From: DYEC01 sp034434695
GTDB taxonomy: Bacteria > Chloroflexota > Anaerolineae > Anaerolineales > Anaerolineaceae
NCBI GenBank assembly: GCA_034434695.1
Contig: DAOTYY010000132.1
Coordinates: 1-13,090 of the forward strand
Length of the DNA: 13,090 bases
Direction of reading: 5' to 3'
The notes beneath the pieces were generated by a model. That model ran no database searches. It was not told the origin of the DNA and was given only the letters and a program-made list of their open reading frames with translations. Positions 1-7,045 of the stretch are shown here, piece by piece. Each line of letters starts with the position of its first letter. The stretch's first letter is position 1. A program made the position numbers and the translations under genes.

Positions 1-1
1 G

Positions 2-205
2 CTGCGCTGTCTCTTGCTCCGCCTGAGTGAACACTGGGAGAGCTATCGCGTGTTTGACTGGCACAAAGAGGTGCCTTGGACCAATAATGGCACCGAGCAA
101 GTGATTGGCAGGATGAAGATGCGCTCCCGTACAGTGCACGGTTACAAATCCTGGCAGGGCATGTGGGCTGCACTGCTCCTGGCTGGGTCCGGTGCTGCTT
201 TCTAA
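2..205 (+). CDS. Transposase, C-terminal end only (cut by window edge)
   Basis: The frame is open from the first bases and ends at TAA 203-205, giving about 67 residues, so the true start lies outside the window. The segment WTNNGTEQVIGRMKMRSRTV followed by GYKSWQGMWAALLL resembles the end of DDE transposases. In that reading, the glutamate of TNNGTEQ would be the last acidic catalytic residue, and the basic stretch after it is usual in such proteins. I cannot assign the IS family. The element's right end must lie between the stop and the promoter of the next gene (about 295), but no terminal inverted repeat can be checked because the left end is missing. A hairpin with a T-run follows the stop at once. 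The product may be functional upstream; only the tail is visible. Confidence 0.7.
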   Translation: MRCLLLRLSEHWESYRVFDWHKEVPWTNNGTEQVIGRMKMRSRTVHGYKSWQGMWAALLLAGSGAAF

Positions 206-215
206 GCTGTTATTG

Positions 216-238
216 GGCAGGGGGACTTCCTGCCTTTT
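216..238 (+). terminator. Intrinsic terminator after the transposase
   Basis: GGCAGG (216-221) pairs with CCTGCC (229-234) across a 7-base loop and is followed directly by TTTT (235-238). It lies 11 bases past the transposase stop. The stem is short but GC-rich and has the T-run expected of a Rho-independent terminator, which would insulate the downstream FHA gene from element transcription. Confidence 0.6.
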
Positions 239-294
239 GCCTTCTCCCGAAATTCACCCACCGCTGATGTTACAAACACGAACCAGTTAGCCTG

Positions 295-323
295 TTGACA
301 GAGGATTGTAAATTCAGTACACT
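295..323 (+). promoter_or_regulatory. Sigma-70-type promoter for the FHA gene
   Basis: A perfect -35 hexamer TTGACA (295-300) is followed after exactly 17 bases by TACACT (318-323), which matches four of six bases of TATAAT. A start near 330 would give a 5' leader of about 20 bases that still includes the Shine-Dalgarno sequence GGAGG at 341-345, five bases before the ATG at 351. This is the clearest promoter in the window. Confidence 0.65.
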
Positions 324-350
324 AATAGCAGCTAACCAAAGGAGGAATCT

Positions 351-1004
351 ATGGCCACATACCGTCTCGTAATACGCTCAGGCCCGTCTGCTGGTAAGGC
401 TTTCCCATTGGAAAAAGCAGAGATTTTTATTGGGCGTGACCTCAGCAACGATATTGTGATTAATGATCCTGAAGTATCTCGCCGTCATGCGCGCTTGTTT
501 GTCCAAGGAACAAGTTATGTCATCGAAGATTTGGGCTCTACAAATGGTACATCTGTGCATGGAGAGCGAATTATAGGATCTTACATTTTGCGCCCTGGAG
601 AGGTGATCACTTTAGGTGAACATGTTAGCCTTGTATTTGAGCAGGTATCACCTGAAATCGAAGCGACGATCGCCTCAGTTGGAATGCGTTCGGCACCAAC
701 TGTACAACCAAGCCCTTATGTTTCCCAGCAAGCAGCTTATCCCGTAGGTACACCTCCGCCTTACGGACGTTCTGCTGAACCCATTGTACAACCCGCGCCA
801 GTTCCTTCTTATGCAGGGCAGGTGCCAGGTGGTCCTGAAATGGCTGCGCCAGTTGAGCGCAAGAAATTCCCGGTCTGGATCATTGTTGTTTTGGTGGCAA
901 TACTTGTACTGATTTGCCTCTGTGGCTTATTGTTGTGGTATGTTGATTCTAACTTATTGTGGTGCGATTGGTTTGGCTTCCTCTTTGGTTCTGCCTGCCC
1001 GTAG
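351..1004 (+). CDS. FHA-domain protein with C-terminal membrane anchor
   Basis: This 217-residue protein begins with a forkhead-associated domain (about residues 4-97), a module that binds phosphothreonine on partner proteins. The binding signature is complete: GR at 28-29, SRRH at 43-46 and STNGT at 63-67. A linker rich in proline, glutamine and alanine follows (about 110-168). Next come a basic RKK (170-172) and one hydrophobic helix (about 174-198). The tail of about 19 residues has cysteines near its start and end. The basic residues before the helix suggest that the FHA domain is cytosolic and the tail outside. The start is fixed by GGAGG five bases upstream. No kinase gene is visible nearby, so the phosphorylated partner is unknown. 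It is probably a membrane-tethered adaptor in Ser/Thr kinase signalling; the domain call is firm and the role is inferred. Confidence 0.88.
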   Translation: MATYRLVIRSGPSAGKAFPLEKAEIFIGRDLSNDIVINDPEVSRRHARLFVQGTSYVIEDLGSTNGTSVHGERIIGSYILRPGEVITLGEHVSLVFEQVSPEIEATIASVGMRSAPTVQPSPYVSQQAAYPVGTPPPYGRSAEPIVQPAPVPSYAGQVPGGPEMAAPVERKKFPVWIIVVLVAILVLICLCGLLLWYVDSNLLWCDWFGFLFGSACP

Positions 1005-1060
1005 GCAAAACAAAGCTTGTTAGGGGAATCACCACTCATAAAATGTAAGAGGATAGCTGA

Positions 1061-1099
1061 CGACCGGCACCTCGCCAGTGCCGGTCGCTGTTCGCGAAC
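1061..1099 (+). terminator. Hairpin between FHA gene and transporter gene
   Basis: CGACCGGCAC (1061-1070) pairs perfectly with GTGCCGGTCG (1078-1087) around a 7-base loop. A second 10-base palindrome, GTTCGCGAAC, follows at 1090-1099. The strong stem lies 57 bases after the FHA stop, where a terminator would be expected, but there is no T-run after it. Termination is therefore only likely, and the structure could instead be a processing or protein-binding site. The gap 1005-1138 holds nothing else I can recognise. Confidence 0.4.
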
Positions 1100-1138
1100 T
1101 CAGTTTGTAATAAAGTGTAACCATAATTTCTGCTGACT

Positions 1139-2425
1139 ATGTCTCAAATTGTATCTTCCTCTCGTCGTTGGAGCAATACCACAAAGCTGGTGGTAACACT
1201 TACTTTGATTGCTATCGTGGCAGGCTTAGCTATTCGATTCAATACGTATTTGGGTCCATTGCTGTTGGCTTTTATTCTTTCATATTTACTTTATCCAGTT
1301 GTAATGATATTGCGGCGCTGGTTAGGTGTTTCCTGGCGGCTGACAGTCACCCTGGTGTACTTGACAATCCTTATTGTTTTGTTGGGTTTGCTTACCTGGG
1401 GTGGTATTACTCTTGTAAATCAGGTACAAGGCTTAATTAAGTTCCTGCAAAATGCTATTGCAAATATTCCGGGTCTATTGGAGCAGGTCAGTCGTTGGTC
1501 TTTTGAGATTGGAACGCTGCGTGTGGACTTTAGCCAGCTTGATTGGCAAGCGTTGGGTTCTCAAATTTTGAGTGTGGTTCAGCCGCTTATTTCACAGGCA
1601 GGTGGACTGGTTGGCAGTATTGCTGGTGGAGCAGTGTCTACGCTTGGCTGGATAGCTTTTGTTCTTATCATCTCATATTTTATTCTGGCTGAAACTGAAG
1701 GTGTCTCCAGTCGGTTGATTAATGTCGAAATTCCGGGATATGGTGAGGATCTACGACGAATGAGGTCTGAATTAGGACGAATTTGGAATGCTTTTTTACG
1801 GGGACAGATGATCTTGTTTGTTCTCACCATCCTGATTTATACAGTGTTATTAGGTGTATTAGGAGTAAGATTTTTCTTAGGCCTAGCAGTTTTGGCTGGG
1901 TTAGCACGTTTTGTGCCCTATGTCGGTCCGGCAGTTACCTGGACCGCCTACGGTCTCGTGGGTTATTTTCAAGGATACACAATTTTGGGATTGTCATCAC
2001 TTACATATGTCCTAATCATTTTAGGATTAGCTATAGTGCTGGATAGCGCCATTGATTATCTTATTACACCTCGGTTAATGGGCGCATCCTTAAGAGTACA
2101 TCCGGCAGGCGTTCTGGTTGCTGCTCTGATTGGCGCCAGTTTACTTGGCATTGCCGGAGTTGTTCTTGCTGCACCGGTTCTGGCAAGCGCAAAACTTTTC
2201 CTGAATTATGTCTTACGAAAACTGTCGGATTTAGACCCATGGGAAAATATATCTCAAAATGTAGTTACAACGGACACCACTATGGGATGGTGGCGGATTA
2301 TGGCAGGTTTTTGGTCGAAAATACAGGGCTGGATAAAAAATCGCATCGGGTTTTTCTGGAAGCGCTTAAAAACGCAAGATGATTTAGTTTCACAGGTGAA
2401 AGGAGAGACAAATGAACCAAGCTAA
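1139..2425 (+). CDS. AI-2E/PerM family membrane protein (UPF0118)
   Basis: A 428-residue polytopic membrane protein of the AI-2E transporter (formerly DUF20/UPF0118) family. It opens with two close hydrophobic helices (about residues 16-50), then one at about 65-90. A soluble loop with amphipathic stretches follows (about 90-155), and then a dense run of helices to about residue 355. That order is typical of the family. Features near the end include FVPYVGPAVTW and DYLITPRLMGASLRVHP, the latter close to the family's conserved PxxMG region. The hydrophilic C-terminal tail (about 365-428) is longer than usual. Family members have been linked to autoinducer-2 export, sodium/proton exchange or unknown substrates, so the substrate here is open. 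The ATG at 1139 has no strong ribosome site, but it directly precedes the expected N-terminus. Its 3' end overlaps the next gene by 14 bases. Confidence 0.85.
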   Translation: MSQIVSSSRRWSNTTKLVVTLTLIAIVAGLAIRFNTYLGPLLLAFILSYLLYPVVMILRRWLGVSWRLTVTLVYLTILIVLLGLLTWGGITLVNQVQGLIKFLQNAIANIPGLLEQVSRWSFEIGTLRVDFSQLDWQALGSQILSVVQPLISQAGGLVGSIAGGAVSTLGWIAFVLIISYFILAETEGVSSRLINVEIPGYGEDLRRMRSELGRIWNAFLRGQMILFVLTILIYTVLLGVLGVRFFLGLAVLAGLARFVPYVGPAVTWTAYGLVGYFQGYTILGLSSLTYVLIILGLAIVLDSAIDYLITPRLMGASLRVHPAGVLVAALIGASLLGIAGVVLAAPVLASAKLFLNYVLRKLSDLDPWENISQNVVTTDTTMGWWRIMAGFWSKIQGWIKNRIGFFWKRLKTQDDLVSQVKGETNEPS

Positions 2426-2597
2426 TGAGCCGAAAACAACAACGCTGGCAGAAACGGAAAGTTATGTTGCCTGGCAGGCGGAGGAACCAGACGGTGAAGT
2501 GACATATCACCTGGAATTGAACAATGTAACGATACATTTCTTTCAGGAAGAATGGATGGAGTTTCTTGATCTTGTGCGATTGTTGGTCAGAGAGTGA
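2412..2597 (+). CDS. Small acidic protein of unknown function (61 aa)
   Basis: I do not recognise this 61-residue protein. It starts inside the last codons of the transporter gene in another frame (14-base overlap). It has its own good ribosome site, AAAGGAG ending at 2405, six bases before the ATG at 2412. That arrangement argues for a real, translationally coupled gene. The protein is soluble and acidic. A polar N-terminus (about 1-15) is followed by a segment of alternating polar and hydrophobic residues (GEVTYHLELNNVTIHFFQEE, about 28-47), probably beta strands, and then an amphipathic helix, WMEFLDLVRLLVRE. No cysteines, signal peptide or membrane helix are present. The gene pairing suggests a function tied to the membrane protein, but that is inference. 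Strong hairpins follow the stop. Confidence 0.7.
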   Translation: MNQANEPKTTTLAETESYVAWQAEEPDGEVTYHLELNNVTIHFFQEEWMEFLDLVRLLVRE

Positions 2598-2625
2598 ATC
2601 GGGCAGATTACTGATATAACCACCA

Positions 2626-2693
2626 CAAAGTCCCGTTTTGACCACAAAACGGGACTTTGACCCTCCATGTAATCCCCTGTGAGTTACATGGAG
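2626..2693 (+). terminator. Double hairpin ending the + strand gene block
   Basis: The first hairpin is a perfect 15-bp stem: CAAAGTCCCGTTTTG (2626-2640) with its complement at 2645-2659 around the 4-base loop ACCA. The second pairs CTCCATGTAA (2663-2672) with TTACATGGAG (2684-2693), and TTTTTATTTT follows at 2704-2713. Together they lie 28-96 bases past the small-protein stop and probably terminate that transcript. The first stem is almost symmetric and could also stop transcription arriving from the other strand. Confidence 0.65.
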
Positions 2694-2760
2694 AAGGGAT
2701 TAGTTTTTATTTTCAATCTCTCTCTAATATAATCATCACTGCTGACATTTGACTGACAAA

Positions 2761-2790
2761 TAAAAATAACCGCATTACTGGTGTCGGTTA
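2761..2790 (-). terminator. Intrinsic terminator of the SARP regulator gene
   Basis: Read on the - strand, TAACCG (2790-2785) pairs with CGGTTA (2772-2767) around a 12-base loop, and the run TTTTTA follows (2766-2761). It begins 24 bases after the regulator's stop codon. The stem is short (6 bp), but position and T-run fit a Rho-independent terminator. Confidence 0.5.
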
Positions 2791-2814
2791 CTGAAATTTA
2801 TTTGTGTGCAGAAG

Positions 2815-4746
2815 TTACCGTTTCTCCAGCTTCTCAGCGAGTTTTTGGATATCCTGACGAGGGAGGATACCTAACTCTTGCCTGAGGGCGTTAACCAGGC
2901 CCTGATACATCCTGAGTGCTCGCGGAGTATCGTTCAATCCCACACAGGCTTGCATACCCAGCAGAACAGCGTCTTCAAACCATGCATCTTTCTTCAAGAT
3001 CAATTGGGCGCATTCTAGGGCGTTATAGTAAGACTCCAACTTTAAATACGCCTGCCCCAATGCGAGGAGGACTCGATGGTAAGTCTCCTCGAGCTTTTCC
3101 CGTCGTTCCTGACTCCAATCTGAGTAACGATCCATTGGGTATAGTTTGCCTGTGTACATTGACAATGCTTTTTTTAGATTATCCATGTTTTTGGATTGAA
3201 TGGCGAGGGATGCCTGTTGTTCGAATTGCTCAAAGTCTATTGCCGAGCCAACAGGGAGTTTGAGCATTGCTCTTTCTCCCTCAACACTTAGATAGCGAGA
3301 AGGAAACTTATTTGGAAGGTCGGGCTCCAAAATATGGCGCAGGGTCGAAGTGGCTTGATGAAAAAGGTCTAGTGCAGCGTCCAGTGGCGTTCCCCTCCAT
3401 AAATCCTCTAGAACCTGATCCCGACTTGCCGCATACTCCGGTTGCAAAAGCAGGTAACGAAACAGCTCACCTGCTCTACGGCGTTGCCAGGCACTGTCAG
3501 CTATTCGCCTGCGTCCTTGCCAGACAGCAAACTGCCCTAATCCACTGATTTGTAGACGCGCCGGAGGGATGTAGACCAGTTCAGTCATTAACTGGTTTGA
3601 TGCTTTTTTAATTACAGGGTTTTGATTGCGTAATTGTGTGGCTAAAAGCGGAAAAGCCAGTTCCTGTTCGCGTTCAAGTATGAATACGTAACCATATGTT
3701 CGTATAAGATTAGCGGCTGATAGCCAGACAAACTCGGATTGTGAGTGATTTTCTTGGTGATACCAAACTGCCTGTAGAAAAGCTGCAACACTCAAATCGT
3801 ATTTTGCCTCACAAACAGACAGGATTTTCTGGGCTTCCAATAAATCTGCATCTGCCAGGGGAAAATCGCCTGTTTCCCAGATCACCCTAGCGCGCTCAAG
3901 AATCGCTTTTCCAAGTAAATATCGAATTTGAAACCGCTGTGCATGTTGAATGGCATCATTTACCCAAGTATATGCGGAAGACAGTTGTTTCTGCAGGCGA
4001 TGCAAACGGCTAAGTTGTAAGCGGACATCAATGTTCAATTCGGGTATGCCTGTCTGGGAAGCAATTCTGAGTGCCAGATAAAGATACTCTTTTGCGCGTT
4101 CAATTGCTTCTTCATCAAGTGCCAGTTTTGCCCAGAGGCAGTAATAGTACCCGGCTAAGGCTGTTCCTGGTTTGACCAATGTTAGAAGATCATCAAGTGC
4201 CTGACGGACACGATAATAATCACCCATGATTTGATAAATGTATGCTCGTAAATATGAAAGCCCCCAATTTGTACCTGATTGATCTTCACAAAAATCGTTC
4301 GCCTGTTCCATAAAGGTAAGCGCCAGATCGAATTGCCCGCGCACCAAGTAAATGCAGTTTGCAAGATGATTGAAAGCGCGATATAGGCCAGAGTTGTATT
4401 TTATATGATGACCAAGATCAATGCCGCGCTGAATATACTCTTCTGCTTGATTGAGATACCCTGTTTTTGAAATACAAACCCCAAGTGTAACCAGTGCATC
4501 CACTCTCAGTTGGGTTTCCGGTTGTTGAGCGATAATCTCTTTGACCAGGCCCTGGGCTTCTGAATACTCACCAATGTACGTTAGCAGCCGCGCCTTGCGT
4601 TCCAGTAGAGACAATTTTTCGATGGAGACCTCATCAGAGGATATTTGCTCGAGCGCCTGGCGAATGTATTGTAATCCTCCACGATAATCCCCCTCTTGTT
4701 CAAAGGTGTCACATTCTCGAATGAGGTCTGATAATGCTCGCTGCAT
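2815..4746 (-). CDS. TPR protein with C-terminal SARP/BTAD DNA-binding module
   Basis: This 643-residue protein has two parts. Residues 1 to about 380 are helical repeats of the tetratricopeptide type, with successive GDYRGGLQYIRQAL, GEYSEAQGLVKEI and GYLNQAEEYIQRGI-like units. Residues about 398-497 form an OmpR-like winged helix, recognisable from LQISGLGQFAVWQ, the WQRRRAGELFRYLLL core and SRDQVLEDLW. Residues about 505-640 form the bacterial transcriptional activation domain (BTAD), again helical and ending in LVNALRQELGILP. SARP activators normally carry this module at the N-terminus, so the inverted order places sensing repeats first. No ATP-binding motif is visible. The gene lies 102 bases behind the formate dehydrogenase catalytic gene on the same strand and is a candidate regulator of it, but the target is not shown by sequence. 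The ATG at 4746 has only a weak ribosome site. Confidence 0.85.
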   Translation of the reverse strand: MQRALSDLIRECDTFEQEGDYRGGLQYIRQALEQISSDEVSIEKLSLLERKARLLTYIGEYSEAQGLVKEIIAQQPETQLRVDALVTLGVCISKTGYLNQAEEYIQRGIDLGHHIKYNSGLYRAFNHLANCIYLVRGQFDLALTFMEQANDFCEDQSGTNWGLSYLRAYIYQIMGDYYRVRQALDDLLTLVKPGTALAGYYYCLWAKLALDEEAIERAKEYLYLALRIASQTGIPELNIDVRLQLSRLHRLQKQLSSAYTWVNDAIQHAQRFQIRYLLGKAILERARVIWETGDFPLADADLLEAQKILSVCEAKYDLSVAAFLQAVWYHQENHSQSEFVWLSAANLIRTYGYVFILEREQELAFPLLATQLRNQNPVIKKASNQLMTELVYIPPARLQISGLGQFAVWQGRRRIADSAWQRRRAGELFRYLLLQPEYAASRDQVLEDLWRGTPLDAALDLFHQATSTLRHILEPDLPNKFPSRYLSVEGERAMLKLPVGSAIDFEQFEQQASLAIQSKNMDNLKKALSMYTGKLYPMDRYSDWSQERREKLEETYHRVLLALGQAYLKLESYYNALECAQLILKKDAWFEDAVLLGMQACVGLNDTPRALRMYQGLVNALRQELGILPRQDIQKLAEKLEKR

Positions 4747-4840
4747 ACCCGCTCAATAGAAGGATTTTCGAAATGGAGTTTGGGGTAGGTTAGAAACATT
4801 TTGTCATGCACCCACCCCAGATTTCTCTAAGTCCTAAACT

Positions 4841-4846
4841 ATTATA
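4841..4846 (-). promoter_or_regulatory. Possible -10 box upstream of the SARP gene
   Basis: A perfect TATAAT on the - strand (4846-4841) sits just past the formate dehydrogenase stop, about 95 bases before the regulator ATG. No convincing -35 is found 16-18 bases upstream; that region is A-rich. No hairpin terminator separates the two genes, so the regulator may be co-transcribed, have its own promoter, or both. Confidence 0.3.
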
Positions 4847-4848
4847 AG

Positions 4849-7008
4849 CTAATATCGTCCTCTTTTTTGTGATAAAACTGGATTGTGCATTTCGTTTTCG
4901 TGTGCAGGTGAAATCTGAACAGCACTCACTTTATATTCCGGGATCTTTGCTAAAGGATCAATAGTGTCATTGGTCAGGATATTGGCAGCCGCTTCAGCAA
5001 AGTGAAATGGAATGAAAACAACGCCTGGTGTGGTTTTTTCGGTCACCTTGCAGCGTAAAACAATAGTGCCGCGTCTTGAACTAACTCGAACTGCCTTTCC
5101 ATTCTCAATGCCAAGTTTCTGTGCATCCAATGGGTTGATTTCGATCAGTGCTTCTGGATAGAGATCGTCAAGCCATGAGTTTCGGGTGAGTGTACCACCA
5201 TGCCAGTGTTCAAGCACGCGTCCTGTCGTCAGAATGAAAGGATAACTCTCGTCCGGCATTTCAGCAGAAGGTTTGTATTCCAGAGCATGGAATTTACCAC
5301 GTCCGCGCGGAAAATCTTTGGAAAACAGATAAGGTGTCCCCGGATGATTCTCATCCCATACAGGGGTCTGTAAGCCAACTTTTTCAATGCGATCGTATCT
5401 TATGCCAGCGTAGTCTGGTACCAAACGCCCCATCTCTTCTATTACTTCGCTAGGGTGTTTATAGTCCCAATATGCGGAATTAGGACAATTGAGACGTTTT
5501 TCGATTCGCTTGGCTAGGTCACAAATAATTTCCCAGTCGGGACGAGACTGACCAATCGGGGAGATAGCTCGTCGAACACGTTGAACCCGGCGGTCGGTGT
5601 TTGTGAATGTTCCATCTTTTTCTGCCCAAGAGGCGGCAGGAAGAAAAACATCTGCAAATGCCCCCGACTCATTGATGAACAAATCTTGAGCAACCAGGAA
5701 TTCAAGTTGTTCCATCTGATGACGGGTGTGATTTAAGTTTGGTTCTGACATCATGGGATTCTCTCCCATGATGTATAAGGCGCGCACACCACTTGAGCCA
5801 ATTGAACCAATAATTTCAGTTGTAGTCAATCCCCGTTTTCGACTTAATCCACCTGGTTCAATATTCCAGGCTTTCTCAAATTTTTGAGCAGCTTGCTCAT
5901 CATCTACAGGTTGATAACCTGGATAATGCCAAGGCATAGCGCCCGAATCAGATGCACCCTGAACATTATTTTGACCGCGTAGTGGGTTTAGTCCCGTTCC
6001 AAGTCGTCCGATGTGACCGGTAAGCAATGCTAGGTTGATTAAGCTAAGAGCATTATCTGTGCCGTGAGAATGTTCAGGGATACCAAGTGCCCAGTATATG
6101 GCTGCGTTTTTTGCCTGTGCGTACATCCGTGCTGCCTGTATAATAAGTTGATGGTCTACCCCTGAGATGGCTTCAGCATATTCGGGAGTAAATTTTTCCA
6201 TAGAGGCAGCAAATTCTTCGAAGTTTTCTGTTCGCTCCCCGATGAATTTTTTATTATATAATCCCTCTTTTATGATAACATGCGCCATTGCAGAAAAAAC
6301 GGCGACATCAGTACCCGGTTTTTGTGCTAACCACAAAGAAGCATAATTGACCATCTCGATTCGTCTTGGATCTACTACGATTAATTTAGCCCCATACTTT
6401 TCAACAGCAGCTTTCATTTGTAGGGCAATAATGGGGTGGTTTTCGGTGACGTTGGAGCCAGTCAGAATAAAGACATCATTATGTATAACTTCTGCAGCGG
6501 TATTGCTCATGGCAGAAGAACCTATTGCCATCTGAAGTGCCACAACACTGCCGGCGTGACACAATCGTGTGCAATGGTCAACATTGTTGGTTCGGAATAG
6601 GGTGCGAAACATTTTTTGTAGCAAGTAGTTATCTTCATTGGTAGCTTTGGCGCAGCAATATACAGCCATCGCATGTGACCCATCCCGCTGATAAATTTCT
6701 GTCAGTCGGTCTGCGGTATAGTCAAGTGCTTCTTCCCATGAGACTTCTCGCCATTGATCCAATTCAAACGCCTGATACCGATTGCCAGGTTTTTGTTGCT
6801 CTTTGCGAATTAAAGGGGTGGTTACACGCTTTGGACTGTAAATAAAATCGTAGCCAAACCGCCCTTTCACGCATAAATTGCCATGATTCACAACGGAATC
6901 AAATGGTGAGGTAACCCGATAAATAAAGTTGTCTCGAACATGCAATTCTAAATTGCAACCAACTCCACAATATGGGCAAGTGGTCAAGGTAACATGGTCA
7001 GGTTTCAT
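4849..7008 (-). CDS. fdhA: Formate dehydrogenase catalytic (alpha) subunit, Cys type
   Basis: A 719-residue molybdopterin oxidoreductase that interconverts formate and CO2 at a Mo- or W-bis-MGD centre in the cytoplasm. The N-terminal [4Fe-4S] ligands are Cys11, Cys14, Cys18 and Cys46, with the conserved Lys at 48. The metal ligand lies in TRLCHAGSV: Cys150 followed by His151, encoded TGT, so no selenocysteine is needed. The cofactor region GTGLNPLRGQNNVQGASD and the C-terminal dinucleotide-binding domain (TTGRVLEHWHGGTLTRNS to LTNDTIDPLAKIPEYKV) are intact, and no Tat signal is present. The ATG at 7008 is preferred over one at 7122, because AGGAG lies seven bases ahead and the extra 38 residues would be a leader overlapping the upstream gene. 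The NuoG-like N-terminal Fe-S region that many NAD-linked relatives carry is encoded as a separate upstream gene. Formate is favoured as substrate over nitrate by the CH motif and partners. Confidence 0.9.
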   Translation of the reverse strand: MKPDHVTLTTCPYCGVGCNLELHVRDNFIYRVTSPFDSVVNHGNLCVKGRFGYDFIYSPKRVTTPLIRKEQQKPGNRYQAFELDQWREVSWEEALDYTADRLTEIYQRDGSHAMAVYCCAKATNEDNYLLQKMFRTLFRTNNVDHCTRLCHAGSVVALQMAIGSSAMSNTAAEVIHNDVFILTGSNVTENHPIIALQMKAAVEKYGAKLIVVDPRRIEMVNYASLWLAQKPGTDVAVFSAMAHVIIKEGLYNKKFIGERTENFEEFAASMEKFTPEYAEAISGVDHQLIIQAARMYAQAKNAAIYWALGIPEHSHGTDNALSLINLALLTGHIGRLGTGLNPLRGQNNVQGASDSGAMPWHYPGYQPVDDEQAAQKFEKAWNIEPGGLSRKRGLTTTEIIGSIGSSGVRALYIMGENPMMSEPNLNHTRHQMEQLEFLVAQDLFINESGAFADVFLPAASWAEKDGTFTNTDRRVQRVRRAISPIGQSRPDWEIICDLAKRIEKRLNCPNSAYWDYKHPSEVIEEMGRLVPDYAGIRYDRIEKVGLQTPVWDENHPGTPYLFSKDFPRGRGKFHALEYKPSAEMPDESYPFILTTGRVLEHWHGGTLTRNSWLDDLYPEALIEINPLDAQKLGIENGKAVRVSSRRGTIVLRCKVTEKTTPGVVFIPFHFAEAAANILTNDTIDPLAKIPEYKVSAVQISPAHENEMHNPVLSQKRGRY

Positions 7009-7045
7009 GGCGATTCTCCTAGCAAAACACACTACTAAAAACAGA

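Noticed and set aside
2626..2693. CRISPR-like repeat unit
   Set aside because: Only one copy of each hairpin is present and there is no regular repeat-spacer pattern.
6559..6561. Selenocysteine in the formate dehydrogenase
   Set aside because: The metal-ligand codon reads TGT (Cys150) and the frame is open from start to stop, so no UGA recoding is needed.
7009..7045. Frameshift or nonsense mutation splitting a fused NuoG-like/FdhA gene
   Set aside because: The downstream gene has its own AGGAG ribosome site at proper spacing and a normal N-terminus leading to the CPYCGVGC motif, so the split looks genuine.
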